Shown here: one piece after another, positions 33,597 through 41,480 of the stretch
How the letters are laid out: each line of letters starts with the position of its first letter
Position numbering within the stretch: position 1 is the stretch's first letter
Assembly (NCBI RefSeq): GCF_035918395.1
Contig: NZ_CP142362.1
Span: 1,711,501 to 1,775,500 of the forward strand
Origin: Mycolicibacterium sp. ND9-15
GTDB taxonomy: Bacteria > Actinomycetota > Actinomycetes > Mycobacteriales > Mycobacteriaceae
Reading direction: 5' to 3'
DNA: 64,000 bases
Made by a program: the position numbers and the translations under genes
The notes under the pieces: model-generated
Database searches by the model: none
The model's input: only the letters and a program-made list of their open reading frames with translations
Told to the model about the DNA's origin: nothing

Positions 33597-34067
33597 TCAG
33601 AGCATCAGCACTGCGCACAGGGCGGCCACTGCCAGACCCTGCAGCAGCGCACGGACGCCAATGATGCGGTCCCACTTCGCTTGCAGCACACGTCCGTCGG
33701 GTGGTATCTCCGCGCCGTCGGCAGCTGCTGTCAGCTGCCGGTTGATGGGTGCGCTCACGCGTGTGTAGAGCACAATCCACACCAACAGCAGGACCAGGGC
33801 CACACCGGCCGCGATCGCCCGTGCCCAATGTGCGCTGACCGCGGCAAGCACCACGCTTGTCGCGGTAGCGACACCGCCGAGCGCTCCGGGGACGGGCATT
33901 CGCCGGTCGCCGTAGCGGTGCACAGTTCCCATCACCGAGACCAGGGCACGATCGTCGACCATCGACAAGGCCGGTCGCAGCACGATCGCGCAGAACATGT
34001 CGGTGCCGTAGACCACGGCCGTGCCCAGTACCGCGATCAGCGCGGCCAATCCGATCAAAAGGTCCAT
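33597..34067 (-). CDS. DUF1772-type membrane protein
   Basis: A 156-residue protein with four membrane segments (LIGLAALIAVLGTAVVYG, LGGVATATSVVLAAVSAHW, IAAGVALVLLLVWIVLYTR and LLQGLAVAALCAVLML). Features typical of DUF1772 are GTDMFCAIVLRP in the first loop and the polar loop SAPINRQLTAAADGAEIPPD. The start ATG at 34067 is preceded by GGAG. It is the first gene of the minus-strand unit, facing the TetR gene across 100 bases with three operators. Confidence 0.8.
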   Translation of the reverse strand: MDLLIGLAALIAVLGTAVVYGTDMFCAIVLRPALSMVDDRALVSVMGTVHRYGDRRMPVPGALGGVATATSVVLAAVSAHWARAIAAGVALVLLLVWIVLYTRVSAPINRQLTAAADGAEIPPDGRVLQAKWDRIIGVRALLQGLAVAALCAVLML

Positions 34068-34094
34068 CTCAAAACTCCACTCGACGGTTTGCGC

Positions 34095-34157
34095 TAGCAA
34101 CGCTAACCCTGATCGGGCGCGCTGTCAATAGCGTCGCTAGGTTTTCTAGCAATGCTA
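34095..34157. promoter_or_regulatory. Three TAGCNNNGCTA operators in a divergent promoter
   Basis: TAGCAACGCTA (34095-34105), TAGCGTCGCTA (34129-34139) and TAGCAATGCTA (34147-34157) are three perfect copies of one 11-base inverted repeat. For the minus-strand unit, TTGACA (34127-34122) and TAGCGT (34104-34099) are spaced 17 bases; one operator covers that -10 and another abuts the -35. For the TetR gene, TATAGT at 34155-34160 ends 7 bases before the ATG, so the third operator overlaps its -10 and the mRNA is probably leaderless. Confidence 0.8.
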
Positions 34158-34167
34158 TAGTGTCCGC

Positions 34168-34758
34168 ATGGCTGCTGAGGAACGTCGGGAACGGGAGCGC
34201 TTCGCCCGCCGACAGCTGATCATCGCGACCGCCCGCAAGTTGGCCGAGGCCGAAGGCTGGGATGCCGTTACCACCCGTCGGTTGTCCACCGAGATCGAAT
34301 ACAGCCAACCCGTGTTGTACAAGCACTTCGCCGGCATGGAACAAATCGCCGAAGCCATCGCGCTCGAGGGGTTCGGCGAGCTCGCCGATGCGATCCGGGC
34401 CGCTCGCGCCGACACCGATGCGGCCGGCGATGCTCTCACGCGAACTGCACACGCTTATCTGGACTTCGCCCGCGAGCATCCGGCCGTTTACGACGCGATG
34501 TTCACCCGCGCAACCACCTTGGGTTTCGCGGCCGCGGATACACCGGCTCCGCTGTCGGCAGCCTTCGCCGAGTTACGCCAAGCGGTCGGCCTGGTCACTG
34601 CCGACCAGGACCTTGACGCGCTCACCGAGGTGTTGTGGGCTGCACTGCACGGACTGGTCACCCTCGGTCGTTCGTACCGATTGCGGCCTGGCTACGACTC
34701 CGACCGTGTCCAACTGCTCGTCGAACAATTCACCAGCAGACAACAGGAAGTGCGTTAG
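34168..34758 (+). CDS. TetR/AcrR family regulator
   Basis: A 196-residue TetR protein. The N-terminal HTH spans about residues 14-60: IIATARKLAEAEGWDAVTTR, then LSTEIEYSQPVLYKHFAG. The rest is a helical ligand domain with ALHGLVTLGRSYRLRPGYD. It is divergent from the DUF1772/NIPSNAP/DUF4267 genes and almost certainly binds the three TAGCNNNGCTA sites between them, controlling both sides. The ligand is unknown. Confidence 0.92.
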   Translation: MAAEERRERERFARRQLIIATARKLAEAEGWDAVTTRRLSTEIEYSQPVLYKHFAGMEQIAEAIALEGFGELADAIRAARADTDAAGDALTRTAHAYLDFAREHPAVYDAMFTRATTLGFAAADTPAPLSAAFAELRQAVGLVTADQDLDALTEVLWAALHGLVTLGRSYRLRPGYDSDRVQLLVEQFTSRQQEVR

Positions 34759-34811
34759 GCCGAACGCACCGAACTCGTGGGACAAACTGGCGCCGGGGCT
34801 GCCGGCTGTTC

Positions 34812-35096
34812 TCACTTCTCGGGCATGAAGGAGAACAGGTCGATACCGGTGTGGTGGATGATCGTCGCCCTGGTGATCCAGAGCACCGCGGTGACGATCG
34901 CCCAGCCGACGAACACGAACAGCGCCACGCCAACGTGTCTGAGCACCGGGCTGGGTGCCGTCACGGTGCCGTCGGCGGACTCGCCGCCCGCCCCCCTGGA
35001 GAACGCCGTCAGCCCGGCGGCGAACAGCGCCGGCAGGCCGGCACCTAGCACCAGCCCGATCACCAGCACCTTGAAGATACTTTCCAGATAAGTCAT
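34812..35096 (-). CDS. Membrane protein downstream of pitA (Rv0544c homologue)
   Basis: A 94-residue protein with two membrane helices (LVIGLVLGAGLPALFAAGL and HVGVALFVFVGWAIVTAVLW) separated by a small glycine/serine loop, ending in IDLFSFMPEK. It lies 13 bases downstream of pitA on the same strand, as in M. tuberculosis, so it may be a transporter accessory subunit. No functional family known. Confidence 0.82.
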   Translation of the reverse strand: MTYLESIFKVLVIGLVLGAGLPALFAAGLTAFSRGAGGESADGTVTAPSPVLRHVGVALFVFVGWAIVTAVLWITRATIIHHTGIDLFSFMPEK

Positions 35097-35109
35097 CGAC
35101 GTCCCCTCG

Positions 35110-36360
35110 CTACACCGCCGCCGCGACCTTGGGCTCCGGCATCCGCAGTTCGGCAGGAACGACGGAGTTGGTGGCGTCGTCCCAGTCGGCGTTGACGTTG
35201 TTGTGGTCGACCTTCTGCTGCTGGGCGCGCCACCACATGAAGAACGACAGGCCGACGAGCACGAGGAAGATGAACCCGTCACCCGCGAGGTCGGATCGGG
35301 TCAACGCCTCGATGCCTTGTGACAGCCAAAACGACAGCGCGCCAACGACTCCCGCGGCGGGTAGCGTAACGAGCCACGCCGCGGCCATCCGTCCCGCCAC
35401 CGCCCACCGGACTTCGGCAGCAGGTTTGCCGACGCCGCTGCCGAGGATCGAGCCGGTGGCGACGTGTGTGGTCGACAGCGCCATGCCCGCGGCGCTCGAG
35501 CTGAGAATTATGGCGGCCGAGGATGCTTCGGCGGCGAACCCCTGCGGGGCCTGAATTTCGACCAGGCCTTTGCCAAGCGTGCGGATGACGCGCCAGCCGC
35601 CGAGGTAGGTGCCGAGCCCGATGGCGACCGCGCAGCTGAAGATGATCCAGAACGGCAGGCCGTTCTCCTTGACGTCGCCGCTCATGTGACCGGTGGTGAT
35701 CAGCGCGAGTGCAATGACGCCCATCGTCTTCTGCGCGTCGTTGGTGCCGTGCGACAACGCGACCAGGGAGGCGGTCGCCACCTGACCCCAGCGGAAGCCG
35801 TCACGGCGGCGGCTCTCCACCACGTTGCGGGTGATCCGGTAGGCCAGCCAGGTGCCGCACCCGGCCACCAGTCCCGCGATCACCGGCGCGGCGACCGCGG
35901 GGATGAGCACCTTCTGGCTGATGCCGCTCCAGTTCACACCGGCGGTGCCCATCGCGGCCAGGCCCGCGCCGATCAGACCGCCGAACAGGGCGTGCGACGA
36001 ACTCGACGGGATGCCGAACAGCCATGTCAGCAGGTTCCACAGAATGCCGCCGATCAGCCCGGCGAAGATGATCGTCAAGCCGGTCGACGCATCGATCGAC
36101 GGGATGAGCGCACCGGTGTCGCTGTCTTGAATCTTGAGCACCGAGGTGGTCACCGTGACGGCGACCTCGACCGAGAGAAACGCACCGACCAGGTTGAGGA
36201 TGCCGGCCAGCAGCACCGCGGTCTTGGGCTTCAACGCGCCGGTGGCAATCGACGTCGCCATCGCGTTTCCGGTGTCGTGAAACCCGTTGGTGAAATCGAA
36301 CGCGAGTGCCGTTGCGACCAACAGCACGAGGATGATCAGCTCAGCGCTCACGGCGCTCAT
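35110..36360 (-). CDS. pitA: Inorganic phosphate transporter, PiT family
   Basis: A 416-residue secondary transporter (metal-phosphate/H+ symport) with about 10-11 membrane helices. The two inverted PiT signatures are FDFTNGFHDTGNAMATSIAT near residue 21 and ALSHGTNDAQKTMGVIALAL near 200. The central hydrophilic loop is short. PiT carriers are usually constitutive, but a PHO-box-like site lies upstream at 36447. The gene pair pitA-Rv0544c is on the minus strand here while its neighbours on both sides (VOC, DUF3349, menE) are on the plus strand. Confidence 0.95.
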   Translation of the reverse strand: MSAVSAELIILVLLVATALAFDFTNGFHDTGNAMATSIATGALKPKTAVLLAGILNLVGAFLSVEVAVTVTTSVLKIQDSDTGALIPSIDASTGLTIIFAGLIGGILWNLLTWLFGIPSSSSHALFGGLIGAGLAAMGTAGVNWSGISQKVLIPAVAAPVIAGLVAGCGTWLAYRITRNVVESRRRDGFRWGQVATASLVALSHGTNDAQKTMGVIALALITTGHMSGDVKENGLPFWIIFSCAVAIGLGTYLGGWRVIRTLGKGLVEIQAPQGFAAEASSAAIILSSSAAGMALSTTHVATGSILGSGVGKPAAEVRWAVAGRMAAAWLVTLPAAGVVGALSFWLSQGIEALTRSDLAGDGFIFLVLVGLSFFMWWRAQQQKVDHNNVNADWDDATNSVVPAELRMPEPKVAAAV

Positions 36361-36446
36361 TCTGCGGCTTTAGCAGGCGATTCACCTAATCTGGGACCAC
36401 TTTCGCGCAGCGTGTCGAGCAGGGCTTTCGCGACACTCGGGCATGT

Positions 36447-36468
36447 GTTCATCCATTGTTCACCCGCC
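36447..36468. promoter_or_regulatory. PHO-box-like 11-base direct repeat
   Basis: GTTCATCCATT (36447-36457) is followed directly by GTTCACCCGCC (36458-36468). Two adjacent 11-base units beginning GTTCA fit the actinobacterial PHO box (PhoP/RegX3-type direct repeat, core GTTCACC). It lies 87 bases upstream of the pitA start and 105 bases upstream of the DUF3349 start. Confidence 0.55.
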
Positions 36469-36572
36469 GGCGGTCTCGCGTTTGCCAGCGGCGCCAAACT
36501 GGCCTCGTACGGGCACACTTGCATCATCCAAGCGCAAACGGGTAGACCCGATGCGACACGCGGGAGGGCACA

Positions 36573-36875
36573 GTGACGAAGTTTCTGGCGAAGATCGTCA
36601 CCTGGATCACCGCCGGTTATCCCGAAGGGGTGCCGGGCCCCGACCGCGTGCCGCTGTTCGCCTTGCTCAAGCGTCGCCTCACCAACGACGAGGTGAAGGC
36701 CGTCGCGCGGGAGCTCAAGTACGCCGGCAAGATCGAGGATGCCGACATCGGTGTACTGATCACCCAGGTCACCGACGCGCTCCCGACGCCGGAGGACGTC
36801 GAGCGGGTGCGGGGCCGGCTGGCCGCCAAGGGTTGGCCGCTCGACGACCCGCGTGACCTCGAGGAGAACACATAG
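36573..36875 (+). CDS. DUF3349 family protein (Rv0543c homologue)
   Basis: A 100-residue small helical protein. GTG start at 36573 after GGGAGGG. The pattern WITAGYPEGVPGPDRVPLFA, LLKRRLTNDEV and DIGVLITQVTDALPTPEDVE is that of DUF3349, an actinobacterial family with known small helical structures and unknown function. It lies 38 bases upstream of menE, probably in the same transcript. Confidence 0.9.
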   Translation: MTKFLAKIVTWITAGYPEGVPGPDRVPLFALLKRRLTNDEVKAVARELKYAGKIEDADIGVLITQVTDALPTPEDVERVRGRLAAKGWPLDDPRDLEENT

Positions 36876-36913
36876 CCGAGCTGAGGCCGGTCCCGGTCGA
36901 TTCGGGCACGGCG

Positions 36914-38056
36914 GTGTCCGCCCTGGCCGCCGTCGAGGAAGCGCTGGCCGGACGGCTGAGCGCGCTTTTCGTTCCCGCCGACGACAAGCGTGAATCATCG
37001 CTGCTTGCAACGTCTTTGCGTGCCGGTTCCGAGATCGAAGACGACGTGGCCGTGGTGGTGTCGACGTCCGGGACGACCGGGACGCCCAAGGGGGCGATGC
37101 TGACCGCGACCGCGTTGACCGCGAGCGCCGAGGCGACGCACCACCGGCTCGGCGGGCCGGGACAGTGGCTGCTGGCGCTGTCGGCGCATCACGTCGCGGG
37201 GCTGCAGGTGCTGGTGCGCAGCGTCGTCGCGGGCACCACGCCTGAGGCGATCGCGCCAACCTTCTCGGCTGCCGAACTCGTTTCGGCCATCGACGTAATG
37301 CACGGCGGGCGTCGGTACGCGTCGCTGGTGGCCGTGCAGTTGGAGAAAGCGTTGTGCGACCCGGCAGCGGCCACCGCGCTGGCGACGCTGGACGCCGTAC
37401 TGATCGGTGGCGGGCCGATGCCGACCGGGCTCGGCGAACGGGCGGCCGCGGCCGGGATCCCGGTGGTGCGGACGTACGGGATGAGCGAGACCGCGGGCGG
37501 GTGCGTCTACGACGGTGTGCCGTTGGACGGGGTGCGGGTACGTGTCGTGGACGGCGGAGCCGGGCAGTCGGCGACATCGGGTGGAGGCCGGATCATGTTG
37601 GGCGGTGCGACGATCGCGAAGGGTTATCGCAATCCGCTGGTCCCGGACCCGTTCGCCGATGCGGGCTGGTTCCGCACCGACGATGTCGGCACCGTCGGTC
37701 CTTCGGGACGGCTGACGGTGCTCGGCCGAGTGGACGACGCGATCAGCACCGGCGGGCTGACCGTCATGCCGCAGATCGTGGAGGCCGCGTTGGCGACCCA
37801 CGACGCGGTCGCCGCGTGCGCGGTGTTCGGGGTGCCCGACGAGCGGCTGGGCCAGCGGGTGGGCGCGGCCATCGTCCTCGCAGCCGGCCACGATGCTCCC
37901 ACCCCGGCCGAACTACGCGAGCACGTCGCCGCAAGCCTGGATGACACCGCGGCGCCACGCGAGGTTCATATCGTCGACGAACTGCCGCGTCGCAGTATCG
38001 GAAAAATCGACAGGCGAACGCTAGCGGCGAGGTATTCCAGAAAGGACCCGAGGTGA
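36914..38056 (+). CDS. menE: o-Succinylbenzoate-CoA ligase
   Basis: A 380-residue adenylate-forming enzyme that activates o-succinylbenzoate for MenB. The P-loop VSTSGTTGTPKGAML is already at about residue 46, so the N-terminal subdomain present in Bacillus MenE is missing, as is normal for mycobacterial MenE (about 360 residues). Other motifs are TYGMSETAGG, DDAISTGGLTVMP and the catalytic lysine in RSIGKIDRR. The GTG at 36914 is the only standard start below an upstream stop; homologous-looking residues (ELRPVPVDSGTA) precede it, so a rare start codon upstream is possible. Its stop overlaps the next gene (GTGA). Confidence 0.93.
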   Translation: MSALAAVEEALAGRLSALFVPADDKRESSLLATSLRAGSEIEDDVAVVVSTSGTTGTPKGAMLTATALTASAEATHHRLGGPGQWLLALSAHHVAGLQVLVRSVVAGTTPEAIAPTFSAAELVSAIDVMHGGRRYASLVAVQLEKALCDPAAATALATLDAVLIGGGPMPTGLGERAAAAGIPVVRTYGMSETAGGCVYDGVPLDGVRVRVVDGGAGQSATSGGGRIMLGGATIAKGYRNPLVPDPFADAGWFRTDDVGTVGPSGRLTVLGRVDDAISTGGLTVMPQIVEAALATHDAVAACAVFGVPDERLGQRVGAAIVLAAGHDAPTPAELREHVAASLDDTAAPREVHIVDELPRRSIGKIDRRTLAARYSRKDPR

Positions 38057-38247
38057 CCTTCGAGCATGATGGAGTCGTGCGCCGCGAAGTCAGCATTGTC
38101 GACGAGTTGCGAGCCATCGTCGGGCACCCGGACCACTACGTCGCCAACAAGGTCAAGGACCGGCTGTCGCCGGTCCAGCGTGACTGGCTCGCCCACTCGC
38201 CGTTGGGTTTCGTTGCGACGACGGATGCGTGCGGTCGGCTGTATTAA
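38053..38247 (+). pseudogene. Truncated PPOX-type (FMN/F420-binding) flavoprotein
   Basis: A 64-codon frame that starts GTG in a GTGA overlap with menE. It reads IVDELRAIVGHPDHYVANKV, KDRLSPVQRDWLAHSPLGFV and ATTDACGRLY, the first strand-helix part of pyridoxamine-5'-phosphate-oxidase-like proteins of about 200 residues. It stops at TAA in the middle of the first barrel, 8 bases before a 57-base inverted repeat. The rest of the gene is gone. Likely non-functional. Confidence 0.75.
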
Positions 38248-38254
38248 TCGGTGT

Positions 38255-38311
38255 CGAACGTGAACTTGTGCGCGACATTACGACCGATTCTCAGACACAG
38301 GTTCACGTTCG
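38255..38311. repeat. Inverted repeat after the truncated PPOX gene
   Basis: Arms CGAACGTGAACTTGTG (38255-38270) and CACAGGTTCACGTTCG (38296-38311) match at 15 of 16 positions (the odd one a G-T pair), with a 25-base loop. It is located exactly where the PPOX gene is cut off and 24 bases before the next start codon. Confidence 0.8.
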
Positions 38312-38334
38312 GCCGACCGCTATAGGGTGGCGGC

Positions 38335-39690
38335 ATGCGGACGGGTCGCAAAGAGGCCATGGCGGTCGCCGTCGGTGTGGTGTTGGTCGTCGCGGCGTTC
38401 GTCGTACCGCATCTGAACCTAGGCATCGTCACGCCGCTGATCAACACGACCTCGAAACGCCTGCGCGAGTTCGCCGACACCGCGCCGATCTTCGGGTGGT
38501 GGGACGCGCACGTCGGGTGGGGCACGATCCCGGCGATCGTGATCGGCGCCGCGACGGTGGCGTGGGGCCCCAGGCTCGCGCAGCAGCTGCCGTGGCGCGC
38601 GGTGCCGTGGGTGACCTGGGTGACGGCGTGCGCGTGGGCGTTCTCGCTCGCGATGGTCGACGGTTGGCAGCGCGGTTTCGCGGGTAGGCTCACCACCCGC
38701 CACGAGTACCTGCGTCAGGTCCCCACGGTCAGCGACATCCCGCACGCGCTGCGGACGTTCTCCGACAGAATCCTTGACTATCAATCGGATTCGTGGATCA
38801 CCCACGTCTCCGGGCACCCGCCGGGCGCGCTGCTGACGTTCGTCTGGCTCGACCGCATCGGCCTCGGAGGGGGCGCATGGGCCGGTCTGCTGTGCCTGCT
38901 GGCCGGCTCCAGCGCGGCCGCGGCGATCCTGGTCGCGGTGCGTGCGCTCAGCGACGAAGCGACCGCCCGGTTGGCGGCACCGTTCGTCGCGGTGGCGCCG
39001 ACGGCGATCTGGGTAGCAGTGTCGGCCGACGGCTACTTCGCGGGCGTCGCGGCGTGGGGCATCGCGCTGTTGGCGATGGCGGTCGGGCGCACTGCGCGAC
39101 GGCCCGCGCTCGCCGCGGCAGGCGCCGGCCTGCTGTTGGGTTGGGGACTTTTCCTCAACTACGGCCTGGCCCTGATGGTGTTGCCCGCGCTGGCGGTCCT
39201 GATGTGCGCACCGGACTGGCGGGCCGCGATCCGCGCGGCGGTCCCGGCGATCGTCGTCGTCCTGGCGGTGGTGGGGCTCTTCGCGGTCCTCGGCTTCTGG
39301 TGGCTCGACGGCTATCACCTGGTGCAGGAACGCTATTGGCAGGGCATCGCCAACGACCGGCCGTTCCAGTACTGGGGCTGGGCGAACCTGGCGTCGGCGG
39401 TGTGTGCGGTCGGCCTCGGCAGCGTGGCCGGCATCGGGAGGGCGTTCGACATCGCGGCGATCCGGCAGCGTTCCGGCCTGCACATGATTCTCCTGGGTGC
39501 GGTGCTGGCGGTCCTGTTGGCCGACCTGTCGATGTTGAGCAAGGCCGAGACCGAACGCATCTGGCTACCGTTCACCGTCTGGCTGACCGTCGGCGGGGCA
39601 CTGCTACCGCCGCGCACACACCGCTGGTGGCTGGGGGCCAATGTAGTTGGGGCCCTGCTACTCAACCACTTCATTCTGACGAATTGGTAA
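38335..39690 (+). CDS. Polytopic membrane protein (Rv0541c homologue)
   Basis: A 451-residue protein with roughly ten membrane helices, the first being MAVAVGVVLVVAAFVVPHL. A conserved-looking loop SDSWITHVSGHPPGALLTFV lies near residue 150 and HEYLRQVP near 122. Layout (acidic/His-Pro residues in periplasmic loops, many helices) is reminiscent of GT-C lipid-linked sugar transferases, but a DxD or similar motif is not clear. It is followed by a molybdoenzyme and is close to GT2 and DUF2064 genes. Confidence 0.8.
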   Translation: MRTGRKEAMAVAVGVVLVVAAFVVPHLNLGIVTPLINTTSKRLREFADTAPIFGWWDAHVGWGTIPAIVIGAATVAWGPRLAQQLPWRAVPWVTWVTACAWAFSLAMVDGWQRGFAGRLTTRHEYLRQVPTVSDIPHALRTFSDRILDYQSDSWITHVSGHPPGALLTFVWLDRIGLGGGAWAGLLCLLAGSSAAAAILVAVRALSDEATARLAAPFVAVAPTAIWVAVSADGYFAGVAAWGIALLAMAVGRTARRPALAAAGAGLLLGWGLFLNYGLALMVLPALAVLMCAPDWRAAIRAAVPAIVVVLAVVGLFAVLGFWWLDGYHLVQERYWQGIANDRPFQYWGWANLASAVCAVGLGSVAGIGRAFDIAAIRQRSGLHMILLGAVLAVLLADLSMLSKAETERIWLPFTVWLTVGGALLPPRTHRWWLGANVVGALLLNHFILTNW

Positions 39691-39742
39691 CGGACGCGGG
39701 TTGAACCGCACGCTTCGAGGTGACTACCGGGACCCTGGAGGC

Positions 39743-41011
39743 ATGGAACCCGGTGACCGGCCCGGGGTGCAGCGGCCGATCCGCTGGCGCAGCCCACTGC
39801 GCGGACCGTGGCTGACGTCGATGTTCGGCGCGGTGCTGCTGATCGGGATGCCGGTGGTGATCAGCACCGGCCTGCTGTCCTACATCGCCTACGGTCCGCA
39901 GTTCGGACAGGCCATCCCCACCGACGTGGGCTGGCTCAAACTACCGACCTTCGATTGGCCCGCCGACCCGTCCTGGCTGTACCGGCTCACTCAGGGGCTG
40001 CACGTCGGACTGGGCCTGGTGCTCGTTCCGGTGGTGCTCGCGAAACTGTGGTCGGTGATCCCCCGGCTCTTCGCCTGGCCGCCGGTGCGCTCGGTCGCCC
40101 AACTGGCCGAACGGGTTTCACTGCTGATGCTGGTTGGCGGGGTGCTGTTCGAGATCGTCACCGGCGTGCTGAACATCCAGTACGACTACATCTTCGGGTT
40201 CAGCTTCTACACCGCGCACTATTTCGGTGCGTGGGTGTTCATCGCAGGTTTCCTCGTGCACGTCACGATCAAGCTCCCGCTGATGCGGGCCGGCTTACAG
40301 TCGCGGTCGATGCGCGCGGTGCTGCGGACCTCCCGTGCGGACACCGTCGCGGATCCGTACGAGCCCGACGGCTTGGCGCCCACCGACCCAGATCCCGCGA
40401 CACTGAGCCGTCGCGGCGCGCTCGCACTGGTAGGCGGTGGAGCGGCCTTGGTGGCCGCGCTCACCGCCGGCCAGACCATCGGCGGATGGGCCAGGCACGC
40501 GGCGCTGCTTCTGCCTCGCGGGCAGACTCGCGGCGACGGGCCAAACGACTTCCAGGTCAACCGGACCGCCGCCGCCGCGCGCATCACGCCGGACCTCACC
40601 GGCGACCGCTGGCGGCTCACGCTGACCGGAGGACCCGCACCGGTTATGCTCGACCGCACCGCCCTGACCACGATGCCTCAGCACACCGCCCGCCTGCCGG
40701 TCGCCTGTGTCGAGGGCTGGTCGACCACCGAGACGTGGACCGGCGTACCGCTGCGGGATCTCGCCCGGCTGGCCGGGGTGCCGTCGCCGAACTCGGCGTT
40801 CGTCCGGTCCCTCGAGCGGCGGGGCGCCTTCAATCGCGCGACCCTGCAGCGCAATCAGGTTCTGCATCCGGACGCCCTGCTGGCGTTGACGGTCAACGGC
40901 GCCGACCTGTCACCCGACCATGGGTTCCCCGCGCGGATCATCGTCCCGGCGCTGCCGGGTGTGCACAACACGAAGTGGGTGGGCACCATCGACTTCCGGG
41001 CAACGGGCTGA
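39743..41011 (+). CDS. Membrane-anchored molybdopterin oxidoreductase with internal Tat signal
   Basis: A 422-residue protein. ATG at 39743 follows CTGGAGG; a TTG 42 bases upstream is less likely. Four membrane helices (about 24-50, 84-104, 122-146, 156-180) resemble a cytochrome-b561-type anchor with histidines in LHVGLG, TAHYFGAW and LVHVTIK. A loop then leads to a twin-arginine stretch LSRRGALALVGGGAALVAAL at about 215, which would be helix five. The C-terminal 150 residues are a sulphite-oxidase-fold cofactor domain with the Mo-ligand cysteine in LPVACVEGWSTTETWTGVPL and the end GVHNTKWVGTIDF. Expected to act on the outside of the membrane; substrate unknown. Confidence 0.87.
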   Translation: MEPGDRPGVQRPIRWRSPLRGPWLTSMFGAVLLIGMPVVISTGLLSYIAYGPQFGQAIPTDVGWLKLPTFDWPADPSWLYRLTQGLHVGLGLVLVPVVLAKLWSVIPRLFAWPPVRSVAQLAERVSLLMLVGGVLFEIVTGVLNIQYDYIFGFSFYTAHYFGAWVFIAGFLVHVTIKLPLMRAGLQSRSMRAVLRTSRADTVADPYEPDGLAPTDPDPATLSRRGALALVGGGAALVAALTAGQTIGGWARHAALLLPRGQTRGDGPNDFQVNRTAAAARITPDLTGDRWRLTLTGGPAPVMLDRTALTTMPQHTARLPVACVEGWSTTETWTGVPLRDLARLAGVPSPNSAFVRSLERRGAFNRATLQRNQVLHPDALLALTVNGADLSPDHGFPARIIVPALPGVHNTKWVGTIDFRATG

Positions 41012-41012
41012 C

Positions 41013-41480
41013 ATGCGCCGGTTCCGCGCCGTCTACGGATCGCATCCGCTGCACCTGTTGACGCTGGTGGCCGGCTTCGCGCTGTTCGGTTACGTGCTGG
41101 CCACGCTGACACCCGCCGCGCTGTGGAACACCCGCACGTGGTGGCAGTCGATCGCGGTGTGGTTCGCCGCGGCGATCATCGCGCATGATCTCGTTTTGTT
41201 TCCGCTTTATGCGCTGGCTGACCGAATACTGATGCAGGGCAGGCGGATTCCTCGGCTCCCGGTGCCGTTGCTGAACTACCTGCGAATTCCAGCGCTCGGC
41301 TCGGCGCTGACGCTGCTGTTGTTCCTGCCCGGCATCGTCAAGCAAGGAGCGCCGACCATGCTGGCCGCCACCGGCCAGACCCAGGAGCCTTTTCTAGGCA
41401 GGTGGCTGCTGCTGACGGCTGCGATGTTCGCGGTCAGCTCCGTCGTCTACGCCGTCCGGCTAGCCACGACGAGAAGTTAA
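41013..41480 (+). CDS. Four-helix membrane protein linked to the molybdoenzyme
   Basis: A 155-residue protein starting one base after the molybdoenzyme stop, so the two are co-transcribed. Membrane segments are LHLLTLVAGFALFGYVLATL, WQSIAVWFAAAIIAHDLVLF, LGSALTLLLFLPGIV and WLLLTAAMFAVSSVVYAVRL. The second has a histidine (IIAHDLV) that could bind haem. Function unknown; a subunit or electron carrier for the upstream enzyme is plausible. Confidence 0.8.
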   Translation: MRRFRAVYGSHPLHLLTLVAGFALFGYVLATLTPAALWNTRTWWQSIAVWFAAAIIAHDLVLFPLYALADRILMQGRRIPRLPVPLLNYLRIPALGSALTLLLFLPGIVKQGAPTMLAATGQTQEPFLGRWLLLTAAMFAVSSVVYAVRLATTRS

